IMG/VR virus record: IMGVR_UViG_3300010885_044885
Location: 1 to 26,517 of that record
Length of the DNA stretch: 26,517 nt
Strand: one strand, 5' to 3'
Source: a virus
Position numbers and translations under genes: made by a program
The notes under the pieces: model-generated
The model's database searches: none
What the model was told of the DNA's origin: nothing
The model's input: only the letters and a program-made list of their open reading frames with translations
Shown: one piece after another, positions 1 to 6,905 of the stretch
Layout of the letters: every line of letters starts with the position of its first letter
Position numbering within the stretch: the first letter of the stretch is position 1

Positions 1-924
1 TAAAACTGCAAAGTCAATTCCGCTTTCAACATAGCCACCTTCGCTGCCTACAGTTGCGCAGATCTGATCCATCGAGCCGCCTGTACCTGCGCCAGTATTT
101 CTAATTTCACAGCGAACAGGTAAATTTGGGTTTGTCAAATATACTTCTTGTAGAATATTTGAATGGTAGTATTCGTGCGCAATAATAACTTGTCCATTAT
201 GAACAAATCCACAACGAACTCTACCAACACCTAACCATTGAAAATCAATGTATATCAAGTGTGTTTTTGATACGTCTAAATTAAAACCGCTCTTGCCAGT
301 TCCATCGCATTTATCTACGTTCCAATCTGATTGCGAGACACGACGTTTATGTGTATAAGGAGAACCATTTACAGTAGTAACTACGTTTGCTTCTGATGGA
401 GTTCCTGAAGTATCAGAACGAATAACCCAATTTAGAGTTTGCGTTGTGCTACTTGCACTAGTTCCATCTGCTGTATTACTTCCAACTTGCTCGAAATAGA
501 TGCCGTCTAGTTCATCAAAATATCCTGTTCTTTTAGTGACATTTCTTTGCGGAAATCCAAAATTTACAGAAGAAAATATTAATTGACTTTTTCCTGGCTG
601 ATAGTGGTGATAGAATTTTGTTTGATGTATTGCTACACTATTCGTTGCGCTTGATGTTGCTAGAGTTGAACATGATTTGTTTTGAGAATAAGTTACAGTA
701 CCGCCATTAGAATTTTGATTAATGAAATTAGGATCAATGGCATATAAATGTTTATAGTCGCCTAATGTAAATACATCTGAAACTCTTGTTCTACCAAAAG
801 CATCAGGAGATATATTACCGATAGTCAAACCGTTTCCTGCTGATGTTACTGGAAATGGATTGGTTACAGTAACAACAGTGTTGTTGTTCTGAACATTTAC
901 ATTTTTATTATACAAATAAGTCAT
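1..924 (-). CDS. Virion structural protein, C-terminus cut off by window edge
   Basis: The minus strand is open from an ATG at 924 to the window edge (308 codons, no stop), so the C-terminus lies outside. Recognisable stretches are GRTRVSDVFTLGD near residue 50, a GYFDELDGIYFEQ segment, SDWNVDKCDGTG, LIYIDFQWLGVGRVRCGF and NLPVRCEIRNTG. From memory, these resemble a conserved virion-associated protein found in many marine phages, probably a beta-rich surface or fibre-associated component; no enzymatic motif is seen. The start codon overlaps the stop of the upstream gene (TAATG), which fixes the start and implies translational coupling. The N-terminus is rich in Asn, Thr and Val, as in fibre-type proteins. 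The structural assignment is fairly safe, but the exact place in the particle is not known. Confidence 0.72.
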   Translation of the reverse strand, partial: MTYLYNKNVNVQNNNTVVTVTNPFPVTSAGNGLTIGNISPDAFGRTRVSDVFTLGDYKHLYAIDPNFINQNSNGGTVTYSQNKSCSTLATSSATNSVAIHQTKFYHHYQPGKSQLIFSSVNFGFPQRNVTKRTGYFDELDGIYFEQVGSNTADGTSASSTTQTLNWVIRSDTSGTPSEANVVTTVNGSPYTHKRRVSQSDWNVDKCDGTGKSGFNLDVSKTHLIYIDFQWLGVGRVRCGFVHNGQVIIAHEYYHSNILQEVYLTNPNLPVRCEIRNTGAGTGGSMDQICATVGSEGGYVESGIDFAVL

Positions 925-1688
925 TAGCTAATTCTCCATCCATTGCGGAATAGTAAATCAATAGCACCATTCTGAATCTGCAAAATACATCCTCCAGCAT
1001 CATTATCTATAGTTCCTGCAATCGTTATGTTATTAACATCACAGTTTCCTGATTCGTCTTTAATAATTATGTGACGACCAGATGCTGTAGTTGCTGGAAC
1101 TGTAATAGTTACTGGTCCTGCATAGTTTACACCAATATAATAATCTTCATCTGCTACTGTATATGTAGCAGAAGTAACTAGCGTTGTATTATAGACTACC
1201 TGTTGAGTGTTGATCTCATCAAGTCGAAACATTCCATTAGACCATCTGAGGTATCTTCCCTCAGAGTATGATCCTCTGTCGAAGTCATCAGTGTCATTTA
1301 TCCTTACAACACCAGTTCCACCACCACCCCAAGACAATGTTCCCATTTTCTGAATAATGTCAGCAATCTGCTTACGCAGACCATCAAGTTCTTTCTTTTG
1401 AAAATCAGGTAGATTTGATTTGACAAATTTTGGATCTGAAAGAGAATTTACTGTTTGCTGAATCAGATCTGATTTTGCTGGTATTAGATTTGTTTCTGCT
1501 GGCTTTTCAACTTCAGTCAGAACTTGTTCTTTAAGAATTTCAATTCTAGGTTCTACTGGCTTTTTTATAGCAAACAGCTTCTCATTTAGTAATTCTTCTC
1601 TACGAATTGATTCCTCTAGTTCAGGATCAGGCTGTCCAAATGCTCTTGACATTTGAGCTAGAAGTTTTTTCTCCTCTAGTGTCTTCAT
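924..1688 (-). CDS. Fibre-like virion protein with helical N-terminus and beta C-terminal module
   Basis: This 254-aa protein has two parts. Residues 1-115 are charged and helical, with many Glu and Lys, and residues 121-126 are a Gly-rich hinge (GGGGTG). From about residue 140 it is beta-rich, containing YLRWSNGMFRL, YTVADEDYYIGVNYAGPVTITVP, IIIKDESGN and a terminal FRNGWRI. The C-terminal module resembles one I recall at the ends of many phage tail fibre or neck proteins. An alternative GTG start lies one codon upstream at 1691, but the AAGGA Shine-Dalgarno is correctly spaced only for the ATG at 1688. That ATG overlaps the previous stop as TGATG. The protein is probably virion-associated and co-translated with its downstream neighbour. 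The attachment site is unknown. Confidence 0.68.
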   Translation of the reverse strand: MKTLEEKKLLAQMSRAFGQPDPELEESIRREELLNEKLFAIKKPVEPRIEILKEQVLTEVEKPAETNLIPAKSDLIQQTVNSLSDPKFVKSNLPDFQKKELDGLRKQIADIIQKMGTLSWGGGGTGVVRINDTDDFDRGSYSEGRYLRWSNGMFRLDEINTQQVVYNTTLVTSATYTVADEDYYIGVNYAGPVTITVPATTASGRHIIIKDESGNCDVNNITIAGTIDNDAGGCILQIQNGAIDLLFRNGWRIS

Positions 1689-2041
1689 CACTTCCTTCCA
1701 TATTTTAGATACACCATTGCGCCTGTTTTTTCGTTCTGTAGAATAATTGGCTCATCCCAATGTTTACGACCAAACTCACGAATTTCTTCGCCGCCCTCAC
1801 ACTCATTTATGTACTTTTCGTAATGCTCATATTTACGTTTTCCGAGCAATGCTTTGTAATAGGTGTCCTCTGGAACAACAAACACTTTCTTTCCTGCAAA
1901 CTTTGATGTTGGAAGTTTACGACGTAGCATGTGTCCCTTAGTTGTAATACCTTTACCAACTGGTGGTGTATCTGGTGGTAATCCAGCTATGTTACCAGAT
2001 GATGCGGTATTCACAGGAACTTCTTCATCTATTTTCTTCAT
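1688..2041 (-). CDS. Conserved phage protein of unknown function, virion module
   Basis: This 117-aa protein has a flexible N-terminus (VPVNTASSGNIAGLPPDTPP, residues 9-28) followed by a basic, probably globular part ending in GAMVYLKYGRK. I recall similar N-terminal Asn/Gly/Ala/Pro motifs in proteins of phage structural modules, but no function is known to me. An AAAGAG Shine-Dalgarno-like stretch precedes the ATG. The 53-base gap upstream contains only a weak TATACT -10-like box. It sits between the conserved 128-aa protein and the two fibre-like genes, so a minor virion or assembly role is the natural guess. No catalytic motif or membrane segment is visible. Confidence 0.6.
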   Translation of the reverse strand: MKKIDEEVPVNTASSGNIAGLPPDTPPVGKGITTKGHMLRRKLPTSKFAGKKVFVVPEDTYYKALLGKRKYEHYEKYINECEGGEEIREFGRKHWDEPIILQNEKTGAMVYLKYGRK

Positions 2042-2094
2042 TTTCTCTTTACTTTTTCTGTAATCTAAGTATAATAACTGTGTAGCGGTTTGAG

Positions 2095-2481
2095 TTAGAG
2101 TTTTCTTAAATAATCAGCTATACTTATATCTATATCAATTTCACTAGAAATAATATTGTTACCATCAATACCCTTAACTATATCTGGCATTTTATTAAGA
2201 AAGACTAGAAAGGTTTTCAAGTAACTATAATCTTCTTTGTTTGTCTTAAAAAACAGTAACCTAGTTCCAGCTTCTAGACCAAATACATTATACACTACAT
2301 TAATATGGTTTAGAATCAGTGATCCACGTAATTCTCTTGTTAGACGATATCTCTGTAGTAATCGTTTGATATATCGAAATGTCTTATAATCTTCCTGAAA
2401 TTGACTTTTGACATAGTTTAATTTATCATATGACTTTATTGCATAAATTAACACATTGTCATGGTTTAGATTCTCAAACAT
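2095..2481 (-). CDS. Conserved T4-like phage protein (DUF7207-type, from memory)
   Basis: This 128-aa, largely helical protein is recognisable by FQEDYKTFRYIKRLLQRY (about residues 28-45), LRGSLILNHINVVYNVFG (about 52-69), RLLFFK and LKTFLVFLNKMPD, ending in an LRKL-type tail. These blocks match a family I remember as common in aquatic T4-like phages, next to virion and head genes. Its biochemical role is not known. It has no signal peptide, and the hydrophobic residues look like a packed helical core rather than membrane spans. It starts 3 bases after the stop of the upstream gene and has only a weak ribosome site (GTGAAG), so it is probably translated by coupling. Confidence 0.68.
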   Translation of the reverse strand: MFENLNHDNVLIYAIKSYDKLNYVKSQFQEDYKTFRYIKRLLQRYRLTRELRGSLILNHINVVYNVFGLEAGTRLLFFKTNKEDYSYLKTFLVFLNKMPDIVKGIDGNNIISSEIDIDISIADYLRKL

Positions 2482-2484
2482 ACT

Positions 2485-2949
2485 TCACGCATATTCGTCC
2501 GTATTACCGCTATCATCATCTCTTCTGGCTGGTGGAATCCATGGCTTTTCTTCATAATCATCTTCGTTATCAGTTAGTTCTGATGGATCCATATCCATAA
2601 GGTCGTTTAGATCTGTTTCATCAACGATCTGAGCGTAACCATCAATCAACTTATCTTCGTTTAGATTATGCACCATGTACAGGTAATACCCACTTTCTCC
2701 AAGTGTATAGACTGTTTCGGCTTCAGCACTTAGCATTGGCATTTCAAATCCAGGTGGTATTAGAATTCCATATCTTTCTAGTGTTCCGCGGACCATATTA
2801 ACAAACAATGCACTGTTTAGGAATGGTTTTCCTGTAACAGTATCAAGGTCGCTGTTAATAACTTCCATATTAGACTCAAGAATTTTTACATCTTGAGTGT
2901 CTAGTACCAATTCTTCTTGTTCTGTAATAAATTGTTTAAAGCTTAACAT
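2485..2949 (-). CDS. Phage protein with capsid-targeting-like N-terminus
   Basis: This acidic 154-aa protein starts MLSFKQFITEQEE. An open frame extends further upstream, but AGGGGA is correctly spaced for the ATG at 2949 (an ATG at 2952 is possible). The core contains GKPFLNSALFVNMVRGTLERYGILIPPGFEMP and ETVYTLGESGYYLYMV, which I recall from conserved T4-like phage proteins of unknown role. The tail is very acidic (DNEDDYEE, ending DDDSGNTDEYA). The N-terminal SFKQFITE resembles the targeting peptide of T4 internal head proteins (TYQEFIAE), and ITE and ILE fit the [LI]xE prohead-protease rule. It overlaps the end of the 59-aa gene upstream by 14 bases. Packaging in the head is an inference only. 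Confidence 0.66.
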   Translation of the reverse strand: MLSFKQFITEQEELVLDTQDVKILESNMEVINSDLDTVTGKPFLNSALFVNMVRGTLERYGILIPPGFEMPMLSAEAETVYTLGESGYYLYMVHNLNEDKLIDGYAQIVDETDLNDLMDMDPSELTDNEDDYEEKPWIPPARRDDDSGNTDEYA

Positions 2950-3115
2950 CATGTTCCCCTGATGCATCTGAAGTTGGTGATGGACCACCAACAGATGATT
3001 GTGATCCTACTTGTGGTTCTAGATTGACGTGGGATTTATCTTTTTTCCCAGTCTGCTTCTTTTGTTTTTCTTTCATATTCTTATATTTGCCAATCACTTT
3101 ATCTGCTGCATTCAT
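2936..3115 (-). CDS. Small basic/Ser-Gly-rich protein, 59 aa
   Basis: This short frame starts MNAADKVIGKYKNMKEKQKK and ends GEHDVKL before TAA. Its ATG overlaps the stop of the 475-aa gene as ATGA (3112-3115), a hallmark of coupled translation. It also fills what would otherwise be a gap of about 160 bases in a packed operon. The N-terminal half is strongly basic and helical, while the C-terminal half (VGSQSSVGGPSPTSDASGE) looks disordered. This is like a small DNA-binding or scaffold-associated protein, but I do not recognise a family with certainty. It overlaps the next gene by 14 bases. Confidence 0.6.
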   Translation of the reverse strand: MNAADKVIGKYKNMKEKQKKQTGKKDKSHVNLEPQVGSQSSVGGPSPTSDASGEHDVKL

Positions 3116-4539
3116 TTTTTCTTACTCTTGATTGCATTTCTGATTGCTGCACGACGAGCAAGTAGATATTTATCTGTTACATCTACCTTCATGTCGTTGT
3201 TAACATCAGCATCTTCTCTGCCAACAGCATCTAACTTTTCATCAAGAGCAACTTCTTCGTTCTTTGGAGCAGCTCTTTGTGCGGCATAATAAGCACCAAG
3301 TGCCATATTAATACGCATCTTCTTAGACTTACCAGCAAACTTAGGATTATCTGATGCAACAAAGTCATGAATCCACTTCGAAGCTGGATCTCTCTTACTT
3401 AGTTTTTCTTCAATGTATTCCACCTGCTCAACTTCTTCCTTCTTCATAGTCGTTCCTTGATAATGTTTCCAAGCAGCTTCTTGACTTTCGCCATTTCTTA
3501 GCATTTTGGCAGCACGTCTTGCTCTCCCTGCTGCAGCAGAAGCATAAACCATATTTGCTCTAGTTCCTTTTTTACCATCAGCAGTATGTTTTTTAGCTAA
3601 ATTATCATAATACTCAGGAGTTTTTGATTCATCAATCTGCTTGACTTCTTCTTTCTTCATTTTAATGTTTCCTTTTAGAGTAGTTGATAAGAACTTCTCG
3701 TGACTTTGTTCTGCTTTATCAAACTCGCGCTGAGCGAGATCGCTTCGACCCTTTGATTCGTGCCACTTTCCCATTTCTTCATGATGGTCAGACATATGTT
3801 TATTATATCCAGATGTATCGCTTGTTTCTAGAGCTTTAGCAGCTAGAGCTTTATGCTGTTGTGCTTTCTCATATGATTCAGCCTGAACTTCTTCTCTGTT
3901 AAGAAGTCTCTGTAAGAATCCTTTGGTCTTTGGATGCTGCTTTTGTTTTTGTTTTCTCATTAGAGCATTGATTTCAGGTAAACTTGCATTTGTTGCTGCT
4001 TTTTTAACTGGTGCCATTGCTAGATTTGCATCATATTCGCTACGTGATTCTCTACCTTCATCAAGTCCGACTTGTTCTTTTGTCAATTTCTTTACAAGTT
4101 CAATTTCACCCATTCCTTTGAGAGTTTTGCTGCCTCTTGGCGCACGACCAAACCGACCTTTTGCATATGCTTGGTCTAGTGTGACGTGCAGAGGTGAAGA
4201 TGCAGGTGTTTTAGCCTTAACTTTATCTTTGACTTCTTCGGGAAGTTTTGCCGGAAGTTTTAATTTTTTTCGCATTTCTGGCGAAACCTTAGCATAAAGT
4301 TTTGCGTACTCTGCAGGCTTTTGCTTTGCCATGTTATCGAGTTGCTCACGCGATAGAGGCATTTCTTTATCCATCTCATCAAGTTGCTCAACTTCTTCAC
4401 CAACTTTTTTCCATTGTTTTTGCAATGCAAGTCTGGCTAGGTGTCTTGCTCTTGACATCTGCTCTGGTCGTTTCTTTCCGACGACAACTCCAGGAGTTTT
4501 TGCAGGCTTATCTGGTGTAAATGGTGGTTTATTGCTCAT
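3112..4539 (-). CDS. Basic, repeat-containing phage protein with EEVxx[LI]DE motifs and an EF-hand-like C-terminus
   Basis: This 475-aa, Lys/Ala-rich, mostly helical protein carries a recurring motif: EEVEQLDE (48-55), EQVGLDE (155-161), EEVQAES (216-222), EEVKQIDE (297-304), EEVEQVEYIEE (368-378) and EEVALDE (428-434). Between these are separable modules. One lies at residues 304-362 (AGRARRAAKM), and another at 386-422 (SKWIHDFVASDNPKF, then KMRINMALGAYY) that I recall as frequent in aquatic phage proteins. Residues 445-456 form a textbook calcium-loop pattern (DVNNDMKVDVTD) like half of a dockerin repeat. The LDE and IDE ends fit the T4 prohead protease preference [LI]xE, so it may be an internal head or scaffold-type protein cut into pieces. 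No enzyme motif is present. The gene starts 4 bases after the upstream stop. Confidence 0.62.
   Translation of the reverse strand: MSNKPPFTPDKPAKTPGVVVGKKRPEQMSRARHLARLALQKQWKKVGEEVEQLDEMDKEMPLSREQLDNMAKQKPAEYAKLYAKVSPEMRKKLKLPAKLPEEVKDKVKAKTPASSPLHVTLDQAYAKGRFGRAPRGSKTLKGMGEIELVKKLTKEQVGLDEGRESRSEYDANLAMAPVKKAATNASLPEINALMRKQKQKQHPKTKGFLQRLLNREEVQAESYEKAQQHKALAAKALETSDTSGYNKHMSDHHEEMGKWHESKGRSDLAQREFDKAEQSHEKFLSTTLKGNIKMKKEEVKQIDESKTPEYYDNLAKKHTADGKKGTRANMVYASAAAGRARRAAKMLRNGESQEAAWKHYQGTTMKKEEVEQVEYIEEKLSKRDPASKWIHDFVASDNPKFAGKSKKMRINMALGAYYAAQRAAPKNEEVALDEKLDAVGREDADVNNDMKVDVTDKYLLARRAAIRNAIKSKKK
3167..3174 (-). promoter_or_regulatory. Possible late promoter (GATAAATA) inside the 475-aa gene
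   Basis: GATAAATA matches the T4 late consensus at 7 of 8 positions and lies about 52 bases before the 59-aa gene. It is inside coding sequence, so it may be coincidental; other near-matches occur inside genes elsewhere in the window. Confidence 0.22.
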
Positions 4540-4543
4540 TTCG

Positions 4544-5287
4544 TTACTCTTTTTCTGCTTTTAGATAATTTGCAGCTGTTACAATATAATCTTCTGCAAG
4601 CGTGATTTTACTTTGTACCCATTCAGGAAGATTTGTATCTGGCTCAAGCATATCATGTATTGCCTTGGCATTTGTGATGATGCTCTTTAACTGAGACATA
4701 GCCATATCACCTTCATAATCATATTCACCCTTATCAACTTCTTCATTATAAGAGCCTCTATGATAGTATTTTGTATCAGAAAGATCATCGAAGCCGCCAT
4801 GGTCATGTTCCTGCCCACCTACAGCTGCAATAGTACGGAGCTGCTTAGCTGAAACGGACGGATTATTCATTTTTCTTTTAGCCGCAATTCTCTTGATCAT
4901 ATCAAATCTAGACTCAGGTTTCTTTACAGCTGGTTGTTGTTTGATTTTCTTGATCTTTGGCTCTTTTGCTGGTGTTGCTTCGCGCTTTGCTGTCTGTACC
5001 TTTGAGTGTTGTTCTGGACTTAGTGGTGCAATTGTATCGCGGATTTCTTCTCCACCTTCTCTACCGACTTTTGTTCCAGTAGTTGCACCATATGCCTTTA
5101 ACGACATTTTTTCTCTTGCTTTCTGCTTCAAGCGATCTACATTTGATTTAGTGGCTTGCTTTACGGAAAGTGCCATCTTCTCACCAGATCTGGCAGCAAG
5201 TCTTTTCTGAGCTGCCATGCTCATCTTTTCTCTAGCTGCAGATGCCTTTGCTAATGCAGCGGCTGATGGTTTATATGCTTCTTGCAT
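4544..5287 (-). CDS. Basic conserved phage protein, possible internal head/scaffold component
   Basis: This protein of 247 aa starts MQEAYKPSAA. A TTG start upstream at 5302 is less likely because GGGAG sits 8 bases before the ATG at 5287. The N-terminal 65 residues are Ala/Lys/Arg-rich with a repeated REKMS/GEKMA element (residues 19-23, 36-39, 58-62). A Pro/Lys linker follows at about residues 103-125. Residues 187-246 form an acidic helical domain (GDMAMSQLKSI, then LPEWVQSKITLAEDYIVTAANYL) that I recall as widespread in cyanophage-type and other aquatic phage proteins. The charge layout suggests DNA contact in the N-terminal half and protein contact in the C-terminal half. It lies between the 475-aa repeat protein and the nucleotidyltransferase fusion in one operon. 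The function is unproven. Confidence 0.62.
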   Translation of the reverse strand: MQEAYKPSAAALAKASAAREKMSMAAQKRLAARSGEKMALSVKQATKSNVDRLKQKAREKMSLKAYGATTGTKVGREGGEEIRDTIAPLSPEQHSKVQTAKREATPAKEPKIKKIKQQPAVKKPESRFDMIKRIAAKRKMNNPSVSAKQLRTIAAVGGQEHDHGGFDDLSDTKYYHRGSYNEEVDKGEYDYEGDMAMSQLKSIITNAKAIHDMLEPDTNLPEWVQSKITLAEDYIVTAANYLKAEKE

Positions 5288-5289
5288 TA

Positions 5290-6882
5290 TTAACACTCCC
5301 AAGCTCTTCTAGACCAATAGTTTGCTTTTGTTTTATCTGTAAGATTACCCTGACCAGAAGAACGTGCACAGTATGACTTCTTTCTTGCAGGAATATGCTT
5401 TTTAATACTTAAACTCTTATCACCAAAGTTAACTTTCTTTACATTACCAGTTTTTGGATCTTTTACATAAACCTTGGACTTCTTTACGTCGCCAGCCATT
5501 GGTTTATTGAGTTCAACTTCTCTACCTTGATATTCAGCTTCGTTGACGAACTCTTTAAAAGAAGGAACATAAGAATTTTGCATTAGTCCACCAATGCTGT
5601 ATCCACCAGCCCCATCAATTCTTGCATTCATGTCATTGGCTGGTACGACTCTTTTCTTGCCTGTTCTTGTTTTAGGTTTTGAAGAAGTTCTTGTTTTAGG
5701 TTTTGAAGAAGGTGTTACATCAACAGTTGATGCTTCTTCTTTGACAGGAACGCAATTAGGAACCTTACGCCCATTCTTCATCTTCATTCCAATTGCTGTA
5801 TATCCTTTCCAGCATGCCTTTTTCAAACTTCCTGTAGGCTGTTTAACCTTTTCCATAATAAATCCAGAATTAATCAAATACTCAAGAAACTTTTCAATTT
5901 GAAACTGAAATTGTACAAGTTCTTTTTCTGTGGATTCAGAAAGATTTATGGAGTTCTGGAATACAAAAACATTCTCAAACATATTTGGCGTTTTCTCAGC
6001 ATCTAACCACTTACGAATTCTAACAGATTCGTTCATTGGTTTGGCGCGATATTCGTTTCTTTCGCGACTAACTTTATTTGTAACAGATACAAGTGTATGG
6101 CTGAAATCGTATTTTTCACCAAGAGTACTCTTAACGAGCGCAATCTTCTCCAAATCAGAAGGAGAATTAATTAGAAGATTGCAATTCGATTCAATTAACT
6201 CATTGGCTGCACCATTTAGAATTTGGTCCAACTGTACTTCAACAACATTGAATTTCGACATAATGTTGTTAATTACATAATCTTTACCGCTTCCTGGACC
6301 ACCAAGAAGAAATAAAGCTTTGGGATTTACTGATTCCATTTGCATTCCTTTTTTTACCTTATCATGTATAATAGCACCTATTTTTGGGTTGCTATAATGA
6401 CTAATAAACTCTTTTTTCTTTCCACTAGATACCAAACCGCGCAATTTAGAAGCTGACATACCTTCAGCACCTTCTGCGTCTGGGTCACGATGTCCAGCGG
6501 AAACAACATTAATTTTTTTAATGTTGGGATATTCTTTTTCTCTATATTTATTCAATAATCCATGGAACTCGTTTACTCTATCAGAACCAACAACCATGGT
6601 TACGTTTGTATGACCCTTAGATTCTAGGTGCTTAACTGCATCAATTGCAGTCTTGATCTTAGGGTGCGACACAATATTAGCAGTTGGAAATAAACTATGC
6701 ATGGCAGCTACTTTATCGCCATGTGATAGTGGGTTCTTTTTAGCGTCTTGAGTGTGTGAAGGGAAGATATAATGAGATCCACCAGATTGTTCAGCATGAG
6801 TCTGAACTGCAGAAACAAGTTTACCGTGACCTTGTTCTGTTGGAGGATTAAAACGACCAAATGTAAATGTTGCTTTACTCAT
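5290..6882 (-). CDS. Nucleotidyltransferase / P-loop kinase-like / C-terminal phage domain fusion
   Basis: This 530-aa mosaic protein has several modules. Residues 1-175 match the HxGH nucleotidyltransferase superfamily (NMN adenylyl- and cytidylyltransferases): FGRFNPPTEQGHGK at 8-21, VVGSDR at 97-102 and SASKLR at 143-148 in the place of the ISSTxxR loop. Residues 188-335 carry a Walker A P-loop (GGPGSGKD, 194-201) and a following QLDQIL strand, suggesting a small kinase. Residues 352-380 hold an ACWKGYTAIGMK/VPNCVP motif recalled from phage proteins. Residues 394-408 are a SKPKTRT tandem repeat. From 441, SFKEFVNEAEYQG starts a C-terminal domain (VYVKDPKTGNVKKVNFGD, 471-488; YWSRRAWEC end) resembling DUF5872. 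The NMNAT plus kinase order recalls NadR, but substrates cannot be read from sequence. The C-terminal part looks like a formerly separate gene. Confidence 0.72.
   Translation of the reverse strand: MSKATFTFGRFNPPTEQGHGKLVSAVQTHAEQSGGSHYIFPSHTQDAKKNPLSHGDKVAAMHSLFPTANIVSHPKIKTAIDAVKHLESKGHTNVTMVVGSDRVNEFHGLLNKYREKEYPNIKKINVVSAGHRDPDAEGAEGMSASKLRGLVSSGKKKEFISHYSNPKIGAIIHDKVKKGMQMESVNPKALFLLGGPGSGKDYVINNIMSKFNVVEVQLDQILNGAANELIESNCNLLINSPSDLEKIALVKSTLGEKYDFSHTLVSVTNKVSRERNEYRAKPMNESVRIRKWLDAEKTPNMFENVFVFQNSINLSESTEKELVQFQFQIEKFLEYLINSGFIMEKVKQPTGSLKKACWKGYTAIGMKMKNGRKVPNCVPVKEEASTVDVTPSSKPKTRTSSKPKTRTGKKRVVPANDMNARIDGAGGYSIGGLMQNSYVPSFKEFVNEAEYQGREVELNKPMAGDVKKSKVYVKDPKTGNVKKVNFGDKSLSIKKHIPARKKSYCARSSGQGNLTDKTKANYWSRRAWEC
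5663..5710 (+). repeat. 24-bp perfect tandem duplication inside the 530-aa gene
   Basis: Two identical 24-base units (5663-5686 and 5687-5710) lie head to tail. On the minus strand they encode the duplicated SSKPKTRT linker between the kinase-like part and the C-terminal domain. Because the unit is a multiple of three, the frame is kept. It probably arose by replication slippage in a flexible basic linker. Confidence 0.9.
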
Positions 6883-6905
6883 TATACCACTCTGTGGGTG
6901 ACTTA

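Noticed and set aside
3029-5210. Several plus-strand open frames opposite the basic head-module genes
   Set aside because: They are Phe/Ser/Leu-rich mirror images of Lys/Glu/Ala-rich minus-strand proteins, with no ribosome sites, and they contradict the one-strand gene layout.
6883-6888. TATAAT immediately before the 530-aa gene
   Set aside because: It overlaps the start codon itself (TATAATG), so it cannot be the promoter of that gene and is probably chance.
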